A stretch of 64,000 bases of DNA from Phytophthora hibernalis (taxonomy: Eukaryota > Oomycota > Peronosporomycetes > Peronosporales > Peronosporaceae): contig JAAKBF010000068.1 of the NCBI GenBank assembly GCA_012656075.1, forward strand, positions 372,001-436,000, written 5' to 3'. Made by a program: the position numbers and the translations under genes. Below, one piece after another: positions 44,105-56,221 of this stretch. Position 1 is the first letter of the stretch, and every line of letters begins with the position of its first letter. The notes beneath the pieces are model-generated. The model was given only the letters and a program-made list of their open reading frames with translations. It did not search any database and was not told the DNA's origin.

Positions 44105-45296
44105 ATGGACGAGCCGAATAGATCTGTGGCGTTGGAGGCTGTGGACACGGCCGTCTCCACGGCGCTCGCGGCGGTAGTGCACGCCACCGAAACATCCACC
44201 ATGGAGACCATACATCCAGCTAGCAAACGCCGCCGGTTGTCGCTCTCACCGTTCACTATGGACGACGCTACGTTCCGTGCAACATTCAACATGAAACGCG
44301 CCTCGTTTGATTGGATTTGCGCCTTCCTGGGTCGCCAGTGGACGCAAATGCATCGAACTATTGACCCAATTGACCCATTTCAACTACAGGACCGACTGGC
44401 AATTGCAGTTTACTATTTGACGCACTGTAGGACGCTGGAAGAGGTTGCATACACCTTCGACACGACTTCGAAGACTGCTGGACGGTATTTGTGGCAGATA
44501 GTGGCCGTATTGCTGTCGGACAACGTCAAGACCCAATACTTCAACTTCCCTACTACTGACGAGCTTTGGAGCCAACTCAGTGACGAGTTTCAAGCCATTT
44601 GCGGCTACCCGAACTGCTGTTTGGCTGTCGGAGGGATGTTGGTGGAGATCGAACGTCCAAGACATTGGGAAGGCTGGTACTGCAGCAGACACTTCCCGGC
44701 TGAGAATGTTCAGCTTGTGGTGGATGCCCAGTGTCGAGTCAGGTCTATGGACGTCCGACCTGGAGGTATCACGGACAGAGAGACGCTCAGGTACTCGCGG
44801 TTTGGAAGGAACTTGGATGAAATTGTCCCGGAAGGGAGACACATTGTCGGTCATGCAGGATACCCGTTGTCGAAGCATGTTGTAGTGCCTTATCCTGTAT
44901 CTACGGACATTTCGGAAGCGGAAAGGCTGTTTAATATGTTGCTGTTGACCACGCAACGAGCGGTGAAGAGGACGGAAGAGATGATCAAGAAACGCTTCCA
45001 GATCCTGCAGTCGCCGTTGACGCAGAGGACGGAAGATGGAGACGCCGCGACAACGCAAATGGCGCAGATTATTTCTACTGCTATCGTGCTGCATAATGTG
45101 TTAGTGGATCTGGATGACCTTGTGGAGGTCGACTCCTCACTGGGGGCGACACGGACGAGGAAGACATGGATGAAGATTCAGACTCGGAAGACTCGGATAT
45201 GGACGAAAGCATGGAAGAAGACGTCGCGGCCCAGCGTGATCGGATCAAAGATTTTTGTATGTGAACCGAGACCACCTCGTGAAGCACTTTGGCTGA
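44105..45296 (+). CDS. HARBI1-like (PIF/Harbinger) transposase-derived protein, catalytic residues altered
   Basis: About 395-residue protein with a disordered N-terminus containing the basic segment SKRRRLS (likely nuclear signal). A helix-turn-helix-like region (FQLQDRLAIAVYYLTHCRTL EEVA) precedes a DDE_Tnp_4-type nuclease fold. The first catalytic site, normally V-D-G, is VGG (AVGGMLVEIERP). The second region is VVDAQCRVRSMDVRPGGITD. At the third site, where Harbinger proteins have V-E, this protein has VKRTEEMIKKRF. First and third acidic residues therefore seem lost, suggesting a domesticated, non-cutting protein. The frame is open to 45316, but a missing base in the G5 run at 45142-45146 and another at T5 45252-45256 would give an acidic D/E-rich tail ending at 45296, which I prefer. 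Confidence 0.75.
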
Positions 45297-45701
45297 CGCA
45301 GAGTGACGTGTGGTAGCTGTTTCGAGGTGTTGATCCGTTGACGACCTCAATTTTAAACCCTAAATGTTTCGTTGTGACTTCAAAGCTGGTAATGGCATCA
45401 ACTTATCGGTATTGAAAATTGTTCTGTCCTGGATGCGTGGCGACATTCATTAGTGAAAGCTAGATGTTAAGTATCTCGTTCGACCAGAAGTGGTTATTAT
45501 AGTGCACTGCGCTCAAAAGGTATTGTACATATTGCACCATCCAATGAAGACAGTTTCACACCACAGCAGCAGAAGGTGTGTTCGTATTCCAAATCGAGTG
45601 GAAATGCTGTTTCGCGGTGCCCACAATAGCAACAGCCAGCGTCGTACATGTACACTCTATTTATTATTTGGCCGTGTTTCAACGCAATTGAAGAAGTGGG
45701 G
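45297..45701. other. intergenic spacer
   Basis: No gene is supported between the HARBI1-like gene and TM family member 1. A minus-strand frame over 45497-45736 has coding-like cysteines but no recognised family. Confidence 0.35.
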
Positions 45702-47337
45702 ATGCCATTGAATGTTGTTGTCCCTGACGGACCCACTGCGTCTAACGTTCAAGTGGGTCGATCTCGAGTACCACGGATATTCAAGCGAGTATGGCAACTC
45801 TGGTATCTTACAAAAATCTCTAGACGCGGCCATTACTCTAATGCAAGGAGAGAAGTACTCCACGCCTATTGTCAGCGTGCATCATTGTCCAGGGTTGTGC
45901 TAGTTTGTGGGATTACCCCCTCCCTGCTCTCCTGCTCGCAATAGTCCTGGAAAGTATACCATTACAGAATCCAACCGAAGGGTGGGAAGCAAACTACGGC
46001 ACATGGATTCGATTGTGTGCCTTCATTACTTCGGCGGCGCTCGGATCATTATATCAAATTCACGATGCAACGCCGGAACTATCACACTACAGAATTTTCT
46101 GTATCGGAATTGGAACTGGATGCGGGGCAACTTTTTTCGTGATATCGATCGCTGCAGTTTGGGGAGTATTTCCGGTTCCTTTTGGCATCGCGATGGCTTC
46201 TTTCCCGTTCCAACTATTGTTCATGACATTCCTTCTGGGGTCCATTCGACGAGATAGGTCGTCATTTTTCCTCGGATTAGTGCACGACTCAAGTATAAAC
46301 TCTACCTCATTGTTGGCCAATCCGTGCTAGCATTTGTCTACATCTCGTTCAGCATCATTTTTACGAGGTGCTCTTCGAAGCAACAGCTTGGGTTATTGAT
46401 GTTCTTACCGGTTATGAAACTAGGATTCAAGCATTTAGTTGCGTGGTTAGCCTCTGGTGATCAAGAAACTATTCCCGCCGTGGTGGTTTTTACTGTTGAT
46501 GTTTTCAACGGTTTGTACGTGTCAACATGCATCCAGTCATCGCGATCTTGGTGGACTTCCATCTTGATGATCACGTTGAATATTGCCCGGACGTTGCTTT
46601 CACTTAGAGATATTAACCGCGGAGCAAGAGCGCTTGGTGCGCTTGATAAATTAAGCCGTGATAGTCAGCTTGGTGACCAAACTCGGCAATCTCTTGAGAG
46701 AACTGGACCCAATAGACGGCATTCCGCCAGCCTGTTTCCATCGGGACGAATTGCTTCTTCAGATGCTGCTTTAGGCCTTCACCCGGTCACGCAAACCGTC
46801 AATTTGCCACACAACCTAGAGAAAGCACGATCAACTCCTGTAAACTACGAAACCAAGCTAGATCGACGCTCGCGACAAATGCTGTTCCATCTGGAATATC
46901 TGGTGCTGGTTGAGTATATCGAAAGTGTCATTCCGATGCTGTACGTGATATACCTGTCGGTCCTCGTACACCTACCGAGCGCCAAGTATTACTCTTATAC
47001 CCGAAATCTCACTCCTAGCCAGCTGTACACAAACGTCGGAAGTATTATATTGTACGCTTCAGTCGAGATGGTATCGATCATGTGGCTGCATATTATTCTG
47101 CGACGCAAATTTGGATTTTCATTGCTTCATCAACTAGCATTTGTGCTGGAGACTGAAAAAGAGCTGCTTCAAGGTCGTCTCTTTGTATGGATTACACCAT
47201 TGTTACAGATCACACTGGTGCACTTCGGTAGGTGTTTTCATATAAACTGAGGACGTTTTATCGTTTTTTATAACATTTCTTCTGCAGGTCTCGACTTTAC
47301 TTTCCAATTCAACTGGTTAAACTCAAACCCAGATTGA
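45702..47337 (+). CDS. oomycete-type multi-TM protein, member 1 (two exons, several frameshifts)
   Basis: Polytopic membrane protein of a family I recognise from oomycete genomes but whose function is not known. Landmarks: the N-terminal KWVDLEYHGYSSE, then RVVLVC and LPALLLAIVLESIPLQNPTE GW, a series of hydrophobic segments (FCIGIGTGCGATFFVISIAA; WGVFPVPFGIAMASFPFQLL), and a hydrophilic loop (46650-46850). The conserved C-terminal block is YLVLVEYIESVIPMLYVIYL ... LRRKFGFSLLHQLAFVLETE. A GT-AG intron at 47228-47287 joins HFG to LDFTFQFNWL. Frame changes coincide with C5 at 45916-45920 and T5 at 46265-46269, and one more occurs near 45790. The start codon is uncertain (45702 or nearby). It is a paralogue of the gene at 52712. 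Confidence 0.75.
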
Positions 47338-48181
47338 GGAATGGCTATTTCAACAACGAACAAGCAGCGAAACCTGCTTAAACCTCTAAATGCACGTTAA
47401 AATAATGGTTGAGCGAAAAATGTGCGCTCTATTACGACCCATACAACAAAATCCAAAAGCTTCAAGCTGCTTCATGTGGAGGCCTGTTAACGTCTTACTC
47501 TGGCTTCTGACGCAGTACAGTATTGTTGCAACTCAGTCATATATATATCATTGCCAAGTGTAGGCTTGGCCATCAAAATGCAAGCCAACTTGAGCGGAAA
47601 AGGCTATTGCTTTGGCTCTTGTGTCTCTAGCCTCAGTCTGCATGTGCTTTGACTGAGAACACGAATAGTAAACATATTCGTAATGGATTTATTCTAGATC
47701 TTAGAAATACGGAAAGCAAACTTCGTTTCGTGAAAAGGCGTAAAAGTTCAGCAGTTCACCCAACGCAGCCATGTGGCGTTCGATGCGTTGAGGCATCGAA
47801 GAACCTCCTATTAATCGATCTTCAACCTCCAATACAAGAAAACAAGAAAACGAAATGGTGGAATTAGCGGATACGCATTCGCACCAGAACTTTGCCCCAG
47901 TGGTTACTTATTTTATTTAGGGCTAATAATCCTTGGCGAACTTCAAGAAGACAGGCTCACAACTGTCAACTCAGTGCTCCTGCACAACTGAAGAGAATCA
48001 TGTAAAATGAAACCAAAAAATATGAGCTGCAGCAAACGATTGATAATTTGGGTGTCGTCTCACTCGGCAATTTTCCAGCTTCAGCACAAGAAGCACAAGA
48101 CGCAGCTCAGACTGAATACGCTAAGGTGTTTCGGAAGTTTGTACAGACTAAAGACCTTCAAACCAACTCGACAACTCCACC
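47338..48181. other. intergenic region upstream of the ABCC gene
   Basis: No supported gene. A 72-codon plus frame at 47649-47867 (Lys/Arg/Asn-rich) has no family match that I know. Confidence 0.4.
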
Positions 48182-51100
48182 ATGCCAATTCATCAGGAAA
48201 TCCATGACCCACTAACCCGTTCAATTTCCAACGAAACCGAGAGCACGGTGGATGACCAGTACGTTCTACTCAAGACGCGTAAGTCAAGCGACTCACGCAG
48301 CCAAGTAGAGCCGCAAAAAAACTCTTCACTCCAATGAGAACCCGCTCAACACCGCTGGTTTTCTTTCGATTGCGACTATATGGTGGGTGCATCCACTCCT
48401 TAAGCGCGGATTTCAGACACCGTTGGATGAGGCTACTGTTTGGGATTTACCTTCAGCTGACCAAGCACGTCCACTGCAGGAGAGGTTTGATATATCATTC
48501 GCTGCTGAATCGCAAAAAGTCGAGGGAAAAACAAAGAATGGATCGCCAAAGCGACCGAATGTGAACAGAGCGATTTGGGAGAGCGTCAAACAAACCTGTG
48601 GCGTTGCATTTGCGCTGTATCTGGTAAGTGCAGGTCTAACGCTTTTCCAACCTTTCTTGATTAAGGCCATTCTCAAGAACATCAAAGGCGACGACAATTT
48701 TCTCGGAATCTCTTCGGGATACGTGCTTGCAATACTTCTTGGTGGTGCAGCCTTCTGCAGTGCTACGATTATTAGTGCAGGACGGTTTTTGACGAGTCGG
48801 GTAGCTTGCAACGCCCGTATGATTGTTGTCAACAGCGCATTTCGCAAAATACTTCGGCTTTCGGCTACCGCTCGGCGTACGATGGATACGGGGAAATCGT
48901 CACTTTCGTGGGAGTTGACAGTGAACGAGTCATGGCAGCGTACAGGCTTGGTATGTGGTGCATCATCGCGCCTCTGATGTTGATCACTGTGAGCATTCTG
49001 ATTGGAACGCAGATGGGGTTTCTGTCGGTCTTGCTGCTGCGGCGGCAAAAATGATCATCATATACGGAGCTCTTGCAATGTCCAAGCACATTGGACTCTA
49101 CCGTCGCCAAATTTCCAGAATTGGTGCAAATCGACTGAAGCTTATGAATGAAATGTTGCAAGGGATTCGAGTGGTTAAGTTGTACGGATGGGAAGACTTT
49201 GCCAACGAGTTGATCCACGAAATTCGCCAGAAAGAGATCGGCCTGCTGCGCAAGTACAACCGCCTGCGTCTCGCTAACACGATACTGATGTTCTTGGCAC
49301 CGACACTACTCAACTTGGTTTGCTTCACTACCACAATTGCTCTGGGCAATAGTTTGGAAGTGGCGACGACATTTGTAATCTTGGCACTTACAAATGCGTG
49401 CCGTACACCCTTCAGTATTTTTGCAAGTGCCTCTATGGCTGTAGCAGAGGCTATCACATCCACAAGTCGGCTGTCAGATTTCCTAGCTGCTGGGGAGAGC
49501 ACTCAGGATAGCAAGCTAGATAATACTCGAGGTGCTTTACCGCTGATCTCGATCGAAAATGGTGACTTCCGATGGGAAAACGAAGCCACTACGTCGACAC
49601 TCACGAATATCAACCTCACGCTCCAACCTGGTACGCTTACGGTGGTCATTGGAGCTGTTGGTAGCGGTAAAACAAGCCTCGTTAATGCAATTCTTGGGGA
49701 GATGCAACAAGTTCGCGGGACGCGTGTGGTCCGTGGAGACATCGCATACGCGAAACAGCAAGCTTGGATCCAGAATTTGACTGTGCGCGATAACATTCTC
49801 TTCGGTGAACCTTATGATGAAGAACACTATCACCAAGTGATAGCAGCTTGCCAACTAACCCCAGATTTTGAAATGTTGGAGCAGGGTGACGAGACAGAAA
49901 TTGGTGAACGTGGCATCAACCTTAGTGGAGGCCAGAAGGCTCGTGTAAGCGTGGCTCGGGCAATGTATCGTGCTCACAAGTTCGACTTTGTGGTTCTGGA
50001 TGATCCGTTGAGTGCCCTTGATGTTCACGTGGCGAATACAGTGTTCTCGGATGGACTGGCCGGTATCGCGCATGACAAAACTCGTTTACTAGTGTTGAAC
50101 TCGCACTACCATTTGCTACAACACGCCGATCGCGTGTTGATGATGTCAAATGGGCAAATTGTCGGTGACGGATCGTTCATGGAAGTGCAGGGACAATTTT
50201 CATTCCTGCTGCCTTCGCTTGAATCACGAAGCAGTGAGCACTTGGACTGCAATGAAGACACCAAGGAGCCAAAACAAACTATCGTCATTGTGAGAGGCGA
50301 GGAGTTGGGCAAAGCGAAGGATGCCACTTCTGGAAAGCTGATCACTCAAGAGGATCGGCTTGTTGGGTCAGTACGTCTGCAAACATACATTGACTACTTG
50401 GGCACGTCCGAGTGGGACGGCCGGTGGGTCTGTTTTACTATCATTATTCTGTTTGCTTTTGCCCAAACTGTACTCTTCTTCTGTGACTGGTTCCTAAGTC
50501 GCTGGTCTCAAGGCTCTGTAGCACTCAGTCAAACGAATTCGTTGGCAGTCTACATGGGGATTGTCGCTGGTGCAGCACTCTTGGTTTTCGTTTCCTGTTT
50601 GATCTTCATGGAAATTTGCATGAAATGCTCTGTGAAAATTCACCTCAAGCATCTCCACAAGGTGATAGCAGCTCCTATCACGACGTTCTTCGATGTTACT
50701 CCCATCGGTCGGATTTTGAACCGATTCTCGCGAGACCTCGACGAAGTCGACAACCCATTGCCGTATTGGTCTCTATGGTTGCTGCTCTCCATCTTTCAAG
50801 TGGCGTCTTCCTTCGTTGTGTGCGCCGCGGTAAACCCATTCGTTTTGCTCATCTATATTCCGGTGGGGTACGGGTGTTGGTTTGCTGCCAAAGTATTTCA
50901 GACTTCTGCTCGTGAGTTGAAGCGCCTTGATGGTATCACCCGATCGCCTTTCCTGAATTTGTTGTCGGAGACAATCTCGGGTATCGAAACCGTGAGGGCA
51001 TATAAGATGGTGGATGCTTTTGCCACTCGGTGCGAAGTGCTTCTGAACAACAACATTAAAATGTACTTCCTCGTGCAAACTGCTTCGAGGTGGTTCGACA

Positions 51101-52117
51101 TGCGGACAGACTGGTTCGTGTCCGCCATTATCGGTGCCGTCGCGCTTCTTGCTGTAGCAACCAAATCAAGTGTCGGAGCAGCAGTAGCAGGACTCAGTCT
51201 CACGTACGCATCTCAACTATCTTCCAGCTTCCTGCGGATGACTTCACTTTCTACTCAAGTTGAAAGCAGTATGACGTGTTTCGAGCGTATTGCACATTAC
51301 AACTCGCTTGAAGGAGAAGGCCATGATCGCGAGGCGACAAACAAAGACACAATCCTCCAACTGGCCAAGTACGGGCACTGTCGTGTTCGAGAATGTCTCG
51401 ATGAGGTACCGAAATGACCTCCCACTTGTGCTGAAAAGAGTATCCTTCTCTGTCGCTAGTGGAGAAAAAGTAGGTATATGCGGCCGCACTGGATGCGGCA
51501 AGAGCTCACTCATGAGCGTATTATTTCGCGTCGTCGAAATTCCAATCACTGGTCGTGTCCTCATTGATGGAGTGGACATCGCCACTATCGCAGTTCACCA
51601 ACTCCGTACAAAGATGACTATTATCCCACAGGACCCAATGTTGTTCAGTGGCTCGTTGCGAATGAACCTGGACCCATTTGCTGAAAAGAGCGACTCAGAG
51701 CTATGGGAAGTACTGCGCAAGGTGCATTTATCGGACACAGTGTCGACATGGGGCAAAGGTCTGGACTACGAGGTGGCGGAGAAGGGTGAGAACTTGTCGG
51801 TAGGCCAGCGACAGTTGTTGTGTATTGCTCGTGCGTTGATCCGAGATAGTAAAGTGATTGTGATGGATGAGGCGACGGCGAATGTAGATCAGGAGTCGGA
51901 CAAGCTGATCCAGCAGACGATGAAGGAGAGTTTTGGTGGTGGTGCGAGCACAGTGTTGTGTATAGCTCACCGCATTGAGACGATCATGGACAGCGACAAG
52001 ATTTTGGTTTTGGACGCTGGTGAGATGGTGGAGTACGATACGCCCGAAACATTGCTGAAGAGAAAGAGTGGCGCCTTCAAGGCGCTCGTAGAGTCTTGTA
52101 AGAACAAGCTCTCATAG
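48182..52117 (+). CDS. ABCC/MRP-type ABC transporter (frameshifts)
   Basis: Full-size ABC exporter (TMD1-NBD1-TMD2-NBD2, about 1,300 residues, no TMD0), likely exporting organic anions or conjugates at the plasma or vacuolar membrane. From ATG 48182 a Ser/Thr-rich N-terminus leads to VHPLLKRGFQTPLDEATVWD, the usual ABCC entry, then TMD1. NBD1: Walker A GAVGSGKTSL, signature LSGGQKARVSVAR, Walker B VVLDDPLSALD. TMD2 begins near YIDYLGTSEWDGRWV and includes FFDVTPIGRILNRFSRDLDE. NBD2: Walker A GRTGCGKSSL, signature LSVGQRQLLCIAR, Walker B VIVMDEATANVD, H-loop IAHRIETI. Frame changes occur near 48320, at G4 runs 48890-48893 and 49015-49018, and near 51350 between TMD2 and NBD2. NBD1 with ordinary Walker B Asp-Asp suggests the degenerate site typical of ABCC. 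Confidence 0.9.
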
Positions 52118-52329
52118 TGACGATAAATATACTACTGGTACTTCGAAGTACTATTTTGTGTGGTGTGTTTTGCCAGAATTCGTATAAACTCCAATCTACT
52201 AACTTGTTTAACTTGGCTGCCTGTTTATTTCAACGTGAAAGGATGCTTCGAGACGTTTTTCAACTTCTACATACTGTAGTATGTAGTTTGAAGAAAAACA
52301 TCTTCAGCTCCGAACCGACACAAATCTTC
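51564..52329 (+). repeat. near-identical segmental duplicate, copy 1
   Basis: 766 bp covering most of NBD2, the stop, the 3' flank and the spacer up to the next gene. It matches 55443-56207 almost base for base, with one missing G in copy 2 and a handful of substitutions at the left end. Confidence 0.95.
52138..52151. other. palindrome GTACTTCGAAGTAC just after the ABCC stop
   Basis: Perfect 14-bp palindrome 21 bp past the stop codon. The same sequence lies at 56016-56029 by duplication and at 16032-16045, with a 12-bp core at 61584-61595. It could be a 3'-end processing element or just a repeat; only its recurrence is certain. Confidence 0.6.
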
Positions 52330-52343
52330 AAGAGTTGCGCTCG

Positions 52344-52560
52344 ATGGGGAGCTACTACGTGGAAAATGCTCGTCTCTACAGTGGCTACGACGAATATGAA
52401 GGAAGTTTTGGTCCTCTTCAAACCTCTTCATCTTCTACGTTTCGGCCTCGAGGTAGGGTATCACCAAGTCGTAGGTTTTCAAATACGAAATTTGGAGATC
52501 TCAAAACTACGCAAGGGTCGGAAAAGTGCCACGAGATTTTGACAAGTTCCTAACTAAACA
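52344..52560 (+). pseudogene. truncated copy of the DZIP1-like gene N-terminus
   Basis: ATG 52344 begins MGSYYVENARLYSGYDEYEG and continues SFGPLQTSSSSTFRPRGRV, closely matching the start of the gene at 56222. It loses the frame near residue 55 and ends before the Dzip-like N domain. It sits in the same place relative to ABCC copy 1 as the full gene does to ABCC copy 2. Confidence 0.85.
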
Positions 52561-52711
52561 TTAAGCACAACAAGCTCAGAAAACCAGAAAGCACACTAAA
52601 TCAATAACCATCGGAATCCACATGTAGTTGAAGCCTATTTTAAAAGTCACTTTGCTCGACTCACACAGACACAAATTAAGCACCAGGAAACCCGTGAATA
52701 TCAACAAGGGA

Positions 52712-54556
52712 ATGGGGAACCTCACGAGTCGAGAGAGAACATCAGTGGTTGCATCCACGCAGACAACACGAGAATTGACCGCCTTGCGCCGGCTTGAAAA
52801 GAAGTGGGATGAAATACAAGTTGGCCGTCAGGGGTCGTACTCGATTGAGCGCCTCGAGAGCCTGAGCAATTACAGCAACACCACATCGAGTGCACGTGCT
52901 GTATTAGTATGCGTATTTACCCCTTTGCCTGCCTTGGGAGTAACTTTGCTACTGGACAGTTTACCTTTGCGACCGCCATCAGAGGGGTGGGCAGCCAATT
53001 GGGTCTTCTGGATTCGTGTGTTTCTAGTACAATTGGTGATTAACTTTGCTGGGAGCTCGCAGATGTCAATGTTTATACCAAACCTCAACTTCACGCCTTC
53101 TAAAAGATTCGCTGTTGCTTTTGGGGTAGTACCGCTATGGTAGTCGTGTGTCTTGTTGCTGCGATCACGATTGGATTTCCTGTGCCGCTAATGACCCAGT
53201 TCGGCGCTATTCCAAATGGAATAGTAACACCGATACTGCTACGGATCGTCTTCGGCTCTGCTGTTTTCGCGAGAGACTCGCCTTTCAAGTTGGATTCTGA
53301 CCGATTTCAGCGCTTTTTTTCTCGATCATACTTCTTCTCGGGATATACCCATTCTACAAGGTGTTGTACGATTTTGTGCCAGAAGCTTGTAGAAGTGTCG
53401 TGGTCCTTATTTTGCCTCTTTGGAAATTCGCTGCCAAGCATTTTATGATACGAGCTACACACGACTTGGAAGATTATATGCCGGGACTCGTTGCTTTATC
53501 GGTAGACTTTTTCAGCACGCTTTTCGTGGCCAGGTGTATGTCTACTGCAGGCAGTATTTCTCTCTCGGCAATGTTTATCGCCGCAGACATAGCTCAGTCG
53601 TTACTGGAGTTTCGTGAAATGAGAAACAATGCTTTGGTTGTGTTGCAGCTTGTTCGGGACCGACAGACGTCCCTGAAACTTCTCCCGGACCAGCAAACTA
53701 CAAACCCATTCAATACGCAGCTTATCGCAATTCTTCTGGAAGTGACGCGAAATCCGCGCAGTTATCACGTGCATTCACTTCCAGGAGCACGACTGTGGGC
53801 GTGTCTTCCTCATCCGGTTACGAGAGAGCAACTGAGCCAACTGGAAGCACTAGGCAAATCAGGCGTGTACATTCAGGAAGGCGTTCGATCTACTGAAAGA
53901 ACAAAGCGACTGTACCAAAACACGCGACGACCTCGAATGGGGCGAAGCATAGTAGCTGCACCTGCTCCCACTAGCGATCTCGTCCCTACTAATGCAGCGG
54001 CTGTGGGGTTTGCAGACACTCAATATCACACCAATGATGCTGCATCGATTCAGAAATCGAAACAATTGGTTCTGCAAGGGCTTCAACTGTTGTTCCACAC
54101 CGAGTATTTAGTGTTGGTTGAATACGTCGAGTGTGTGGTGCCGCTTATTTTTCTACTGTATGAACTGATTCTCAAAGAGCTCCCAAATGCGATATATTAT
54201 CCCGGTGATGCCAAAAGATGGGGGCAGCGGCAATTTCAAACCTGCTTGTCTTGGCAGCACTTGAGGTTGGATCGTTCTGGTTTCTTCATCAGCTATTGCG
54301 GCAAAAGTTTGGATTTTCTCCCATTTACCAACTCGCATTCGTACTGGAAACCCAATTTGTCATCGTACAAGTACAGCTTTTCATTTCTATTGTACTATTG
54401 CTGCAGTACGAATTGTTGCATGTAGGCAAGTGTTTTTCCTGCTTGACGTCCCTATAATTTCCGCTATCATCGCGAAAGTGTTGACTTGTGCCGTGTAATT
54501 TCATAGGGGCTGATTTTACTCTGCGGTTTAAATGGCTTCACAACAACGCCCAATAA
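52712..54556 (+). CDS. oomycete-type multi-TM protein, member 2 (frameshifts, GC-AG intron)
   Basis: Paralogue of member 1. ATG 52712 gives MGNLTSRERTSVVAST, then YSIERLESLSNYSNTTSSAR and FTPLPALGVTLLLDSLPLRP, several hydrophobic segments and a long hydrophilic loop (about 53600-54050). The conserved C-terminus is YLVLVEYVECVVPLIFLLYE ... LRQKFGFSPIYQLAFVLETQ. The last intron (54426-54506) is at the same place as in member 1 but starts with GC instead of GT: HVG is joined to ADFTLRFKWL, ending at 54556. Frame changes fall in G4 (53123-53126), T7 (53314-53320) and A4 (54213-54216), each one base short. About 600 residues. Function unknown; topology suggests a membrane transporter or receptor-like protein, without evidence for either. 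Confidence 0.78.
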
Positions 54557-55140
54557 GTCTGCTACCAAGGAAGACTACAATGTTTTTGTTTTGTTTGATC
54601 TAGATTCAGCATCCTGGGCCAGCGATGCGGTGGCAGAACGAGCTATCAAACATGGTCATAAGTCAAAGCGAAAACGCCACGGCGATAATCGTGAGGATAC
54701 TTTCTTTTCCCCGTTGCGCTTGAGCTCCTGCATCTCAACCGTTTGCTTTGGCAACAGCACGAGGAGCACACGACCGCGCTTGAGAAGTTTTTCCGTACCA
54801 AAACAAAACCATTGACTGCCCAAATGGTGAAAAACGTAGGGAAGGCGTCGATGGGAAGCACAATAATCTGTGATCATGTATCTCCCGTTCCAGTTGAGTC
54901 CAAACTGCTTTGTCAGGTACTCACGTTCAACCAGTAACTTTGCATTAAGCTTGACGCTGTCGGGAGAAGATGTTCCGACCAAAGCGGAAAATGACGATCT
55001 AGAACTGTAGTACACCACGCGCTGCACAGCATGAGGTATTTCGTCGTTTTTCTTCGCTAAAGCAGAACCATAAAGATATTGTACACGTTGAAGTTGTGGT
55101 GTGTGCTGCGATAATGTGTGAGTGAAGGTAATACATGTAC
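54557..55140. other. spacer before the ABCC remnant
   Basis: No recognisable gene. A 123-codon minus-strand frame at 54656-55027 has no domain I can name and may be chance or decayed ABCC sequence. Confidence 0.3.
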
Positions 55141-55995
55141 GTCTCTAAGTTGAATCAATCTCAGTATTTCCCGAATTGGTGCAAATCGACTGAAGCTTAT
55201 GAACGAGATGTTGCAAGGGATTCGAGGGGTCAAGTTGTACGGATGGGAAGATTTTGCCAACGAGTTGATCCACGAAATTCGCCAGAAAGAGATCGGTCTG
55301 TTGTGCAAGTACAACCGCCTGCGTCTCGCTAACGCAATATTGATGATCTTGGCACCGACACTACTCAACTTGGTTTGCTCCACTACCACGATAGCTCTGG
55401 GCTATAGTTTGGATGTGGACGACATTCGTGTAACAGGACTAGTTGATGGAGTGGGCATCGCCACTATCACAGTTCACCAACTCCGTACAAAGATGACTAT
55501 TATCCCACAGGACCCAATGTTGTTCAGTGGCTCGTTGCGAATGAACCTGGACCCATTTGCTGAAAAGAGCGACTCAGAGCTATGGGAAGTACTGCGCAAG
55601 GTGCATTTATCGGACACAGTGTCGACATGGGGCAAAGGTCTGGACTACGAGGTGGCGGAGAAGGGTGAGAACTTGTCGGTAGGCCAGCGACAGTTGTTGT
55701 GTATTGCTCGTGCGTTGATCCGAGATAGTAAAGTGATTGTGATGGATGAGGCGACGGCGAATGTAGATCAGAGTCGGACAAGCTGATCCAGCAGACGATG
55801 AAGGAGAGTTTTGGTGGTGGTGCGAGCACAGTGTTGTGTATAGCTCACCGCATTGAGACGATCATGGACAGCGACAAGATTTTGGTTTTGGACGCTGGTG
55901 AGATGGTGGAGTACGATACGCCCGAAACATTGCTGAAGAGAAAGAGTGGCGCCTTCAAGGCGCTCGTAGAGTCTTGTAAGAACAAGCTCTCATAG
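55141..55995 (+). pseudogene. ABCC transporter remnant: TMD1 piece fused to NBD2
   Basis: About 55157-55425 matches copy 1 at 49110-49373 (TMD1, GWEDFANELIHEIRQKEIGL). The sequence then jumps to the NBD2 region equivalent to 51555-52117, so NBD1, TMD2 and the NBD2 Walker A are deleted. What remains is Q-loop PQDPMLF, signature LSVGQRQLLCIAR, Walker B and H-loop. Within NBD2 one G is missing at 55770/55771 compared with the otherwise identical copy 1 (CAGGAG against CAGAG). Without Walker A it cannot be an active transporter. Confidence 0.92.
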
Positions 55996-56207
55996 TGACG
56001 ATAAATATACTACTGGTACTTCGAAGTACTATTTTGTGTGGTGTGTTTTGCCAGAATTCGTATAAACTCCAATCTACTAACTTGTTTAACTTGGCTGCCT
56101 GTTTATTTCAACGTGAAAGGATGCTTCGAGACGTTTTTCAACTTCTACATACTGTAGTATGTAGTTTGAAGAAAAACATCTTCAGCTCCGAACCGACACA
56201 AATCTTC
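55443..56207 (+). repeat. near-identical segmental duplicate, copy 2
   Basis: 765 bp matching 51564-52329. Identity extends through non-coding 3' sequence and stops abruptly at the first codons of the DZIP1-like gene. Confidence 0.95.
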
Positions 56208-56221
56208 TAGAGTCGCCCACA

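Noticed and set aside
54656..55027. 123-codon minus-strand frame between TM2 and the ABCC remnant
   Set aside because: No signal peptide, domain or paralogue visible; kept only as a note in the spacer entry.
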